From JACCVG01 sp034664165 (GTDB taxonomy: Bacteria; Actinomycetota; Thermoleophilia; Solirubrobacterales; Thermoleophilaceae), in assembly GCA_034664165.1 (NCBI GenBank), contig JAXDIE010000165.1, positions 1 through 6,717 of the forward strand: 6,717 bases of DNA, in the 5' to 3' direction. Positions within the stretch are counted from its first letter, which is position 1. Each line of letters starts with the position of its first letter. A program made the translations under genes and the position numbers. Under the pieces are notes generated by a model. That model was not told the DNA's origin. It saw only the letters and a program-made list of their open reading frames with translations, and did no database searches. Of this stretch, positions 1-5,404 are shown in pieces.

Positions 1-374
1 CGATTGCCGGCCTGGCCCTGGCGGGCTGTGATCCCGCATATCAGATCTATGTGGTGAACGAGCGGGCCCATTGGGTCTTGGTCGTCGTTGAGTACGAGGA
101 CGCGGGAAGTCAGCGCACCTCGTACAAGGTCCCAGAGCACTCCGAGGGACTAACGATTAGTGGCATTGGATACCTGACTGGCCGCGTTCTGGTGTTCGAC
201 CCGGTCGCTTGCGACGTGCTCGGGCAGACTGCTGTCATGGACCTCAGCAGGGTCACCGTACGGGTTCCCGCATCGGGACAGGCTGTGCTCGAGGAGTCGA
301 TCTCACACCCCGACGTGGTGGAGATTCCTGTCTACAGCGGGGGCGGCGGTTGCTTCCTCCCGGTTTCAAACTGA
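1..374 (+). CDS. Small lipoprotein of unknown function (5' end outside window)
   Basis: The open frame runs in from the left edge (codons in phase from base 3) and stops with TGA at 372-374. The first visible residues read IAGLALAGCDPAYQ. L-A-G-C is a textbook lipobox, with the lipidated Cys at 27-29, so the gene starts upstream and the GTG at 51 is internal. After processing the mature protein would be about 115 residues, anchored outside the cytoplasmic membrane. It is rich in beta-prone segments (YQIYVVNE, WVLVVVEY, GRVLVFDPVACDV) and has two further Cys residues, in ACDV and near the C terminus in GGGGCFLP, which could form a disulfide. I recognise no family. Small secreted beta-rich lipoproteins of this look are common in high-GC bacteria. 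Nothing ties it functionally to the sulfate operon, from which about 560 bp separate it. Confidence 0.8.
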   Translation, partial: IAGLALAGCDPAYQIYVVNERAHWVLVVVEYEDAGSQRTSYKVPEHSEGLTISGIGYLTGRVLVFDPVACDVLGQTAVMDLSRVTVRVPASGQAVLEESISHPDVVEIPVYSGGGGCFLPVSN

Positions 375-421
375 GGCATTACCCGCTTCCGGCTAACGGA
401 CCGGCGATCGCGGCCGCTGGG

Positions 422-445
422 CGACGGCAGAGACCAGCGCCGTCG
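422..445 (+). terminator. Candidate hairpin terminator of the lipoprotein gene
   Basis: A perfect 7-bp stem CGACGGC (422-428) / GCCGTCG (439-445) encloses a 10-nt loop. It begins about 48 nt after the lipoprotein stop codon. No T tract follows, so it would have to act as a non-canonical high-GC terminator or an RNA 3'-end stabiliser. It may also be a chance fold. Confidence 0.25.
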
Positions 446-513
446 GCGGATGGCGCCCTGGAGTCGCCGTTCAGCTTCAACTCCGTTCACGCTCCGTAGA
501 AGATTGCGCATCA

Positions 514-672
514 CCGCGTCCGCCACGAGCCGACTGGCGGTGCCAGGTCGCCGAAGCCGGAGGCGGGGGGCAGGGCGCAGGCCCACAAGAGTCGCGCGCC
601 AGCCGGCCGCGCCGTCCGGCTGCGCCAGGTCGGCGGCGTGCCTCCGCGTCCGCCACCAGCTGGCCGGCTGTG
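514..672. repeat. Diverged direct repeat, two copies 130 bp apart
   Basis: The 13-mer CCGCGTCCGCCAC occurs at 514-526 and again at 644-656. The following 16 bases (527-542 versus 657-672) also match at 11 positions, giving about 24 of 29 identical. GCCAGGTCG also occurs twice nearby, just after the first copy and about 20 bp before the second. This suggests an old local duplication, but GC-rich composition makes chance similarity more likely than usual. Confidence 0.4.
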
Positions 673-766
673 GTCCTGTGGCGGGACTGCGGCCCACCTG
701 AGCGACGCCCGCGCGATCGGCTCCGAGTGCGCGAATCGGATCCCAGCGAGCGTGCGAAAAAGGGGC

Positions 767-796
767 TTGCGCTGCATTGTCCTGTATGTCTATTAT
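767..796 (+). promoter_or_regulatory. Candidate sigma70-type promoter of the sulfate transport operon
   Basis: TTGCGC (767-772, 4 of 6 to TTGACA) is followed after 18 bp by TATTAT (791-796, 5 of 6 to TATAAT). This is an AT-rich patch in otherwise very GC-rich DNA, on the correct strand for the operon. Transcription would start near 803 and give a leader of about 130 nt before the TTG start at 934. No competing promoter nearer the gene is apparent. Confidence 0.5.
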
Positions 797-800
797 TCCG
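774..800 (+). promoter_or_regulatory. Candidate Rrf2-type operator in the sulfate promoter
   Basis: GCATTGTCCTGTAT (774-787) lies in the -35/-10 spacer and ATTCCG (795-800) overlaps the end of the -10 box. The same elements occur immediately upstream of the rrf2-family gene, with 12 of 14 bases identical (GCATTGTCnnGTAT, 5898-5911). Read in reverse, the core is ATACnnGACAATGC, which resembles half-sites I associate with Rrf2-family regulators (ATACC-GAC-like). A repressor bound here would block RNA polymerase. The assignment is inference from the shared motif and the neighbouring gene. Confidence 0.4.
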
Positions 801-835
801 CTGGACTTAGCCGAGTCGCTCTGGAAGCGCATGGG

Positions 836-847
836 TCGGAACTCCGA
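836..847. promoter_or_regulatory. 12-bp palindrome in the leader
   Basis: TCGGA-AC-TCCGA has two perfect 5-bp arms around a 2-bp centre. It lies about 30 nt downstream of the predicted transcription start, a possible second operator position. Nothing else supports binding, and the neighbouring bases do not extend the symmetry. Confidence 0.2.
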
Positions 848-888
848 GGGGATACCGGGCCCGCGAGAACCAGCCAGCTCAACAGGCA

Positions 889-905
889 CGACGGCGTCAC
901 CGTCG
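889..905 (+). other. Leader hairpin just upstream of the sbp ribosome binding site
   Basis: A perfect 6-bp stem CGACGG (889-894) / CCGTCG (900-905) with a 5-nt loop lies 15 nt before the Shine-Dalgarno sequence at 921. It could insulate or stabilise the 5' end of the mRNA. It does not cover the ribosome binding site, and I see no riboswitch consensus around it. Confidence 0.3.
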
Positions 906-920
906 AGCCACACGTTCATC

Positions 921-927
921 GAAGGAG
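921..927 (+). promoter_or_regulatory. Ribosome binding site that fixes the TTG start of sbp
   Basis: GAAGGAG lies 6 nt before TTG at 934. No ATG or GTG occurs in frame at a comparable distance. The residues from this TTG form a proper lipoprotein signal (MVRKLL...VVAAAC), so the TTG start is well supported. Confidence 0.75.
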
Positions 928-933
928 ACACTC

Positions 934-2073
934 TTGGTCCGCAAGCTGCTCACCGTTCCGGTCGCATTGACGCTGTCGCTCGCCGTTGTCGCGGCCGCCT
1001 GTGGAAGCGGCGCAACCACGGCCCCGGCAACCTCCGGAAACGGCACGCCTGCCGGCAGCAGCGGCTCTTCCGCGGCGCCCGGCGGCAGCCCGACCGCGCC
1101 CGGCGGCTCGTCCGCGGCGCCCGGCGCCACCCCGACCGCAACACCCTTCCAAGCTGCGGCCGGCGCCGTGACGCTGGTTGCCTACTCCACGCCCAAGGCC
1201 GCGTATGACGCCATCACCCCGCTCTGGCAGGCAACGCCCGACGGCAGCGGCGTCGAGGTCGAGAGCTCGTACGGTGCTTCCGGCGACCAGAGCCGCGCAG
1301 TCGAGGCCGGCCTGCCCGCCGACATCGTCGCCTTCTCGCTCGCCCCCGACATCGACCGCCTCGTCAAGGCCGGTCTCGTGGCATCGGATTGGAACAGCGG
1401 GCCGACGAAGGGCATGGTCACCGACAGCGTGGTCGTCCTCGTGGTTCGCAAGGGCAATCCCAAGGGCATCAAGACGTGGGACGACGTGATCAAGGACGGC
1501 GTCGCCGTCATCGAGCCCAACCCCTTTACGTCCGGCGGCGCCCGCTGGAACGTCATGGCCGCCTACGGTGCCTGGATCAAGAACGGCGCCACCGAGGCGC
1601 AGGCTGTCGCCAACCTGACCGCGCTGTTCAAGAACATCGTCGTCCAGGACATCAGCGCCCGGGCCGCGCTCCAGACGTTCATCGCCGGCCAGGGTGACGT
1701 GATGCTCGCCTATGAGAACGAGGCCATCGCGGCCCAGGCCAGCGGCCAGGCGGACATCGACTACATCGTGCCCGATCAGACGATCCTCATCGAGAACCCC
1801 GCCGCCGTCGCGACTGGCGGAGACGCGACGGAAAAGGCCAAGTCGTTCCTCGCCTTCCTGACCACGCCCGAGGCGCAGAACACCTACGCCGCCAAGGGTT
1901 ACCGGCCGGTGATCGCCGACGTGCTCGCCCAGCACGCCGACACGTTCCCCCAGCCGAGCGGGCTCTTCACCATCGAGGACCTGGGCGGCTGGACCCAGGT
2001 CACGACCAAGTTCTTCGACAAGACCAACGGCATCGTCGCGGGGATCGAGATCGGCCTGGGCGTCACCCCGTGA
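934..2073 (+). CDS. sbp: Sulfate/thiosulfate-binding lipoprotein of ABC importer
   Basis: This 379-residue extracellular binding protein captures sulfate (possibly thiosulfate) and delivers it to the CysTW permease. It starts at TTG with a strong ribosome binding site. Residues 1-22 are a signal peptide (MVRKLL basic end, then a hydrophobic core) ending in AAA-Cys23, so the protein is probably lipid-anchored. Residues 24-76 are a Gly/Ala/Pro/Ser/Thr linker with an internal 14-residue duplication. The binding domain follows (about 77-379), with family hallmarks YGASGDQSRAVEAGLPADIV at 113-132, APDIDRL at 137-143 and NPFTSGGARWN at 196-206. The usual signature in the last motif is NPK(S/T)SGxAR, and here Phe198 replaces Lys. 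The gene is first in a four-gene operon and cysT begins 10 bp after its stop. Sequence alone does not settle sulfate versus thiosulfate preference. Confidence 0.93.
   Translation: MVRKLLTVPVALTLSLAVVAAACGSGATTAPATSGNGTPAGSSGSSAAPGGSPTAPGGSSAAPGATPTATPFQAAAGAVTLVAYSTPKAAYDAITPLWQATPDGSGVEVESSYGASGDQSRAVEAGLPADIVAFSLAPDIDRLVKAGLVASDWNSGPTKGMVTDSVVVLVVRKGNPKGIKTWDDVIKDGVAVIEPNPFTSGGARWNVMAAYGAWIKNGATEAQAVANLTALFKNIVVQDISARAALQTFIAGQGDVMLAYENEAIAAQASGQADIDYIVPDQTILIENPAAVATGGDATEKAKSFLAFLTTPEAQNTYAAKGYRPVIADVLAQHADTFPQPSGLFTIEDLGGWTQVTTKFFDKTNGIVAGIEIGLGVTP
1061..1139 (+). repeat. 42-bp-period duplication in the sbp linker
   Basis: Bases 1061-1097 and 1103-1139 match at 34 of 37 positions with a 42-bp offset, an exact 14 codons. 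The duplication gives SGSSAAPGGSPTAP followed by GGSSAAPGATPTAT in the flexible linker. The period keeps the reading frame, consistent with replication slippage lengthening a tolerant spacer. Confidence 0.75.
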
Positions 2074-2083
2074 GGCAGCGTCC

Positions 2084-2977
2084 ATGAGCTTTGCCGCGGG
2101 GATCCGCGGTCGGCTCGGTCGTCAATCGGCTCCCAGTGATCCTCCTCCTGGATCCGGTGCGGGCGCTCGGCTAACAGCCGGGCGCCTTCCCGGTTCCGGG
2201 CTGCTGGGCCCGGGCATCGCCGCCGCCTACCTCGGCCTCATCGTGCTGATCCCGCTCGCGGCTGTTGCATGGCGCGCCGTCTCCGGCGGGACCGATTCCT
2301 TCATCCAGGCCGTGGTCAACCCACAGGCCATGGCCACCCTCCAACTGACGCTGATCCTGGCGCTCATCGTGGTTGCCATCAACGCCGTCATGGGCACGCT
2401 CATCGCCTGGATCCTGGTGCGGGATGACTTCCCGGCCAAGCGGATCGTCAACGCACTGATCGACCTGCCATTCGCCCTGCCGACGATCGTGGCCGGCCTG
2501 ACCCTGCTGGCGCTCTACGGACCCAAGAGCCCGTTCGGCCTCAACCTCGCCTATACGCAGGCGGGGATCCTCCTCGCGTTGCTCTTCGTCACGCTCCCGT
2601 TCACGGTGCGCGCCGTCCAGCCGGTGCTGCTGGAGCTCGACCGCGACATGGAAGAGGCCGCGGCGTCCCTTGGCGCCTCGTCTCCCGTGATCCTGCGCCG
2701 CATCATCCTGCCGACGCTGCTGCCGGCGATCCTCACCGGAAGCGGCCTGGGCTTCGCCCGGGCGATCGGCGAGTTCGGGTCGGTGGTGCTCATCTCGGGG
2801 AACATTCCGTTCAAGACGGAGGTTGCCTCCGTCAACGTGTTCACCCAGATCCAGAACGACGATCCGGGCTCCGCCGCCGCCGTCTCCGTTGTCCTGCTCG
2901 TGATCTCGCTCGTGGTGCTCGGTGCGCTCGACTACATCCGCCGACGGCGCGGCCACGAGACGGAGGCGGAGGCATGA
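2084..2977 (+). CDS. cysT: Sulfate ABC transporter permease CysT
   Basis: This 297-residue inner-membrane permease pairs with CysW to form the channel of the sulfate importer. The hydrophobic pattern fits six membrane segments near 44-64, 88-112, 124-146, 160-177, 212-238 and 264-284. The EAA loop that docks onto the ATPase is EEAAASLGASSPVILRRIIL (190-209). Other family hallmarks are LIDLPFALPTIVAGL (125-139) and RAIGEFGSVVLISG (226-239). The N-terminal cytoplasmic stretch (about 43 residues, Gly/Pro/Arg-rich) is longer than in enterobacterial CysT. The ATG at 2084 is nevertheless the only ATG ahead of the first membrane segment, and GAGG overlapping the sbp stop (2072-2075) can serve as its ribosome site. 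The stop overlaps the cysW start as ATGA, implying translational coupling. Confidence 0.94.
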   Translation: MSFAAGIRGRLGRQSAPSDPPPGSGAGARLTAGRLPGSGLLGPGIAAAYLGLIVLIPLAAVAWRAVSGGTDSFIQAVVNPQAMATLQLTLILALIVVAINAVMGTLIAWILVRDDFPAKRIVNALIDLPFALPTIVAGLTLLALYGPKSPFGLNLAYTQAGILLALLFVTLPFTVRAVQPVLLELDRDMEEAAASLGASSPVILRRIILPTLLPAILTGSGLGFARAIGEFGSVVLISGNIPFKTEVASVNVFTQIQNDDPGSAAAVSVVLLVISLVVLGALDYIRRRRGHETEAEA

Positions 2978-3921
2978 GCGGCGAGGTCGCCACGACCGCG
3001 CAGCCGGCCCGCTACGGGCGTCGCTCGATCCGCCTCGGTGTCCGGTTCCTCGGCCTGGGCTACCTGCTGCTGCTGCTCGCCCTTCCCGTCGGGCTTGTCT
3101 TCTACCGGACGTTCGAGTCCGGCATCGCACCGGTCATTGCCGCGCTCAAGACACCGGCGTTCCAGCACGCCTTCTGGATGACCGTGACCATCGCCGCCAT
3201 CGCGGTGCCGGTGAACACGATCTTCGGCGTCGTGACCGCGCTCGCCCTGGTACGCCGAAGGTTCCCCGGCCGCGGCCTGCTCAACGCCGTCATCGACCTG
3301 CCGTTCGCCCTTTCACCCGTCGTCATCGGGCTGTCCCTGGTGCTGGTGTACGGCAAGAACGGCTGGTTCGGCCCCGCGCTCGGCGATCTCGGCTTCCAGG
3401 TGATCTACGCGCTCCCGGGCATGGTCATCGCCACGATCTTCGTGTCGCTGCCGTTCGTGGTGCGCGAGGTGATTCCGGTGCTGCGCGAGATCGGCACGGA
3501 CCAGGAGGAGGCGGCGTACACGCTGGGGGCATCGCCGATGCGGACGTTCTGGAAGGTGACCCTTCCGGCGATCCGTTGGGGCGTCATCTACGGCGTGATC
3601 CTGACCACGGCGCGCAGCCTCGGCGAGTTCGGGGCCGTCAGCATCGTGTCGGGTCGGCTCTCCGGCAAGACCGAGACGCTGACCCTGTACGTCGAGGACC
3701 GCTACCACGAGTTCGACCTGATCGGTGCATACGCGGCTGCGGTCGTGCTGGCGCTGTTGGCGCTCGCCGTGCTGCTGGCCATGAACGTGATGCAATCGGG
3801 GCGCGGGTCGCGTGCCCGCGAGTGGGTCGGCGACCTTCTCCGGCTCGGCAGCGCACGGGCACGCCGCGGCCGCGGCCGCGCCACGCTCGAACCCACCCAA
3901 TCAACTGGAACCGGAGGCTGA
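2974..3921 (+). CDS. cysW: Sulfate ABC transporter permease CysW
   Basis: This 315-residue protein is the second channel subunit of the importer. Predicted membrane segments lie near 23-43, 66-90, 104-126, 145-163, 203-226 and 250-272. The EAA loop is EEAAYTLGASPMRTFWKVTL (178-197). Hallmarks of the CysW branch are VIDLPFALSPVVIGLSLVLV (106-125), SLGEFGAVSIVSG (215-227) and KTETLTLYVEDRY (232-244), the last being typical of CysW rather than CysT. The start is the ATG of the ATGA overlap with cysT, with GGAGG at 2962-2966 seven bases before it. After the last membrane segment there is a 43-residue basic cytoplasmic tail with an RARRGRGR cluster (295-302), which looks disordered. cysA begins 7 bp after the stop. 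Confidence 0.94.
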   Translation: MSGEVATTAQPARYGRRSIRLGVRFLGLGYLLLLLALPVGLVFYRTFESGIAPVIAALKTPAFQHAFWMTVTIAAIAVPVNTIFGVVTALALVRRRFPGRGLLNAVIDLPFALSPVVIGLSLVLVYGKNGWFGPALGDLGFQVIYALPGMVIATIFVSLPFVVREVIPVLREIGTDQEEAAYTLGASPMRTFWKVTLPAIRWGVIYGVILTTARSLGEFGAVSIVSGRLSGKTETLTLYVEDRYHEFDLIGAYAAAVVLALLALAVLLAMNVMQSGRGSRAREWVGDLLRLGSARARRGRGRATLEPTQSTGTGG

Positions 3922-3928
3922 TCCCAGC

Positions 3929-4897
3929 ATGGCCATCACCGTCGAGTCCGTTACCAAGCGCTTCGGCGACTTCGTGGCGGTGGATCGCGTCAGCATGGAG
4001 GTGCCGGACGGCGAGCTGACGGCTCTCCTCGGTCCGTCGGGGAGCGGCAAGTCCACGCTGCTCAGGATCATCGCCGGGCTGGAGATCCCCGACGGCGGCA
4101 CCGTCCGCCTCGGCGAGCGCGACGTCACCCACATCCCACCGCAGGGCCGCGGCATCGGCTTCGTCTTCCAGCACTACGCCCCGTTCAAGCACATGACCGT
4201 GCGAGACAACGTGGCGTTCGGCCTGACCATTCGCCGCCGGCCCAGGGACGAGATCACCCGGCGCGTGCACGAGCTGCTCAGCCTGGTGCAGATCGAGCAG
4301 TTCGCCGATCGATATCCCAATCAGCTTTCGGGCGGCCAGCGCCAGCGCATGGCCCTGGCGCGGGCGCTCGCGGTCGAGCCAGAGGTGCTCCTTCTCGACG
4401 AGCCCTTCGGAGCGCTCGACGCCCGCGTGCGCAAGGAGCTGCGCCTCTGGCTGAGGCGGCTCCACGAGGAGACCCACGTCACGACCGTCTTCGTGACGCA
4501 CGATCAGGAGGAGGCCATGGAGGTCGCCGACCGGATCGTCGTCATGAACCACGGCGTGATCGAGCAGGTCGGCGCGCCGCGAGAGCTCTACGAGCGGCCG
4601 GCGAACGAGTTCGTGATGAGCTTCATCGGCCCGGTCAACCAGCTCGGCTCTGCCTACGTCCGCCCGCACGACATCGATCTGTTCCTCGAGCCCGTGGACG
4701 GGGGAGAGGAGGCCCTGATCGAGCGCGTGACCTATCTGGGCTTCGAGGTGCGAGTCGGCCTGCTGCGCGCCGACGGCGTCCGCATCTGGGCCCAGCTGCC
4801 GCGCGACGAGGCCGAGCGCCTGGAAGTCGACAACGGCCAGATCGTGTACGTGCGCGCCCGCCACGAACGAGTCTTCGCGCCAGCGCTGAGCGCCTGA
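3929..4897 (+). CDS. cysA: Sulfate ABC transporter ATP-binding protein CysA
   Basis: This 322-residue ATPase drives sulfate import from the cytoplasmic side of CysT/CysW. The full nucleotide-binding domain is present and intact: Walker A GPSGSGKST (35-43), Q-loop Gln81 in FVFQHYAPFKHMTV, signature LSGGQRQRMALARALA (133-148), Walker B VLLLDEP (153-159), D-loop GALD (161-164) and switch His191. A short C-terminal TOBE-like domain carries YVRPHDIDLF (243-252), diagnostic of CysA, and GFEVRV (271-276). The chosen ATG at 3929 follows GGAGG (3913-3917). The frame stays open upstream to 3812, but that extension lies inside cysW and is Ala/Pro-rich, so it is not used. The link between FIGPVN and YVRPHD is about 30 residues shorter than in E. 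coli CysA. From memory, mycobacterial CysA1 is built the same way. Confidence 0.96.
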   Translation: MAITVESVTKRFGDFVAVDRVSMEVPDGELTALLGPSGSGKSTLLRIIAGLEIPDGGTVRLGERDVTHIPPQGRGIGFVFQHYAPFKHMTVRDNVAFGLTIRRRPRDEITRRVHELLSLVQIEQFADRYPNQLSGGQRQRMALARALAVEPEVLLLDEPFGALDARVRKELRLWLRRLHEETHVTTVFVTHDQEEAMEVADRIVVMNHGVIEQVGAPRELYERPANEFVMSFIGPVNQLGSAYVRPHDIDLFLEPVDGGEEALIERVTYLGFEVRVGLLRADGVRIWAQLPRDEAERLEVDNGQIVYVRARHERVFAPALSA

Positions 4898-4916
4898 CCG
4901 AGGGCTCTTGCGCGGG

Positions 4917-4974
4917 GCGCCGGCCGAGCGGGCGCCGGTCGAGCGGGCGCCGGTCGAGCGGGGCGCGGTCGACT
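4917..4974. repeat. 15-bp tandem repeat, three copies plus a degenerate fourth
   Basis: GCGCCGGYCGAGCGG repeats at 4917-4931, 4932-4946 and 4947-4961. Copies two and three are identical and copy one has C for T. A partial, altered copy follows at 4962-4974. Each junction regenerates the GGCGCC palindrome, so neighbouring copies can pair with each other in RNA or single-stranded DNA. The array starts 20 bp after the cysA stop. Confidence 0.85.
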
Positions 4975-4987
4975 GCGAACTGCGCGG

Positions 4988-5013
4988 CCCCGGCGCCGGG
5001 GGAGGAAACTCCC
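4988..5013 (+). terminator. Palindrome and GAAA-loop hairpin downstream of cysA
   Basis: CCCCGGCGCCGGGG (4988-5001) is a perfect 14-bp palindrome. Overlapping its last two bases is GGGAG-GAAA-CTCCC (5000-5013), a 5-bp stem with a GAAA tetraloop. The two folds compete for bases 5000-5001. No T tract follows, so a role in ending or protecting the operon mRNA is possible but unproven. Confidence 0.35.
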
Positions 5014-5081
5014 TGCCTGGAACAGCCTCTGAGGTGTCGCGGCGCCACTCCGGACCCGATCGATGCCGGCGCGTTCCCTCA

Positions 5082-5103
5082 ACCAGTTCACCACGTGACT
5101 GGT
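5082..5103. terminator. Candidate bidirectional hairpin between convergent genes
   Basis: ACCAGT (5082-5087), a bulged T at 5088, and CAC (5089-5091) pair with GTGACTGGT (5095-5103) around a 3-nt loop. This is nine base pairs with one bulge and is less GC-dominated than its surroundings. It could serve either strand, but it is nearly 200 bp past cysA, over 300 bp past the rrf2-family gene, and has no T tract. Confidence 0.25.
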
Positions 5104-5344
5104 ATGGCCCGCTTCGCCCCTTCTTTCCCTCAGCTAGTCACCCAGGGACTCCGAGTTGGAAGCGCGAGGGTCGGAGCCGCGTTCCTCGCGCCGGATCGGC
5201 CGCACCGCACGCTCGGGACAGACCCCACGTGACCGTGGCGGCGGCTTCGGAGGGCTCGGGACTTGTCTCGCAGTCCGTGGATGACTGAATGAAGGAAACC
5301 CATCCCAGCCCCGGCACGGCCACGGAGCCCTCCCGTCGATGTGT

Positions 5345-5356
5345 CGCGGGCCCGCG
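5345..5356. other. 12-bp perfect palindrome downstream of the rrf2-family gene
   Basis: CGCGGGCCCGCG is fully self-complementary and lies about 50 bp beyond the stop of the minus-strand regulator gene. It may be part of that gene's 3' end or a chance GC palindrome. Confidence 0.3.
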
Positions 5357-5404
5357 GTGTCTCGCGGCCAACGCGACCGCCGCGGCCCGGCGCCGAACGA
5401 GCGG

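Larger units (their letters stand above)
375..766. other. Gene-free GC-rich spacer
   Basis: I find no supportable gene between the lipoprotein stop and the sulfate promoter. Open frames here on both strands are Arg/Pro/Ala-rich with no recognisable domain, typical of chance frames in high-GC DNA. The stretch holds a 7-bp hairpin at 422-445 and a diverged direct repeat (514-542 and 644-672). A GCGATCGC palindrome (404-411) overlaps GCGGCCGC (410-417). It may be a decayed gene, but no protein similarity supports that. Confidence 0.5.
4898..5404. other. Convergent gene-free region with repeats and palindromes
   Basis: About 500 bp separate the convergent ends of cysA and the rrf2-family gene. 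I see no credible gene. A frame from TTG at 4908 to 5288 encodes RAPVE pentapeptide repeats at its start and then low-quality sequence. The region contains 15-bp tandem repeats (4917-4974), a 14-bp palindrome with an adjoining GAAA hairpin (4988-5013), a 9-bp hairpin with one bulge (5082-5103) and a 12-bp palindrome (5345-5356). CCACGTGAC occurs twice, at 5091-5099 and 5225-5233. Transcription from both sides must end here, although no T-tract terminator is visible. Confidence 0.6.

Noticed and set aside
404..417. Overlapping GCGATCGC and GCGGCCGC sites resembling a cloning linker
   Set aside because: Both are GC-rich palindromes expected in such DNA, and nothing else nearby looks like vector sequence.
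332..931. 199-residue minus-strand open frame covering the spacer and sulfate leader
   Set aside because: It is Arg/Pro-rich with no recognisable domain, overlaps the lipoprotein 3' end and crosses the AT-rich promoter. Best explained as a chance frame in GC-rich DNA.
375..933. tRNA, small RNA or known riboswitch in the spacer or leader
   Set aside because: No tRNA TPsiC-like or cloverleaf pattern and no S-box, SAM-II or SAH consensus could be recognised on either strand.
3812..3928. Possible N-terminal extension of CysA
   Set aside because: It overlaps cysW almost to its stop and is Ala/Pro/Ser-rich. The ATG at 3929 has a ribosome site and matches the usual CysA N terminus.
4620..4690. Apparent deletion of about 30 residues between the ATPase and TOBE parts of CysA
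   Set aside because: From memory, mycobacterial CysA1 has the same short link (VN/VS followed closely by VRPHDI), so this is a lineage feature rather than damage.
4908..5288. 126-residue plus-strand frame from TTG after cysA, with RAPVE repeats
   Set aside because: The repeats come from the 15-bp DNA tandem array. The rest is Ser/Arg/Pro-rich with no domain, and the start is weak.
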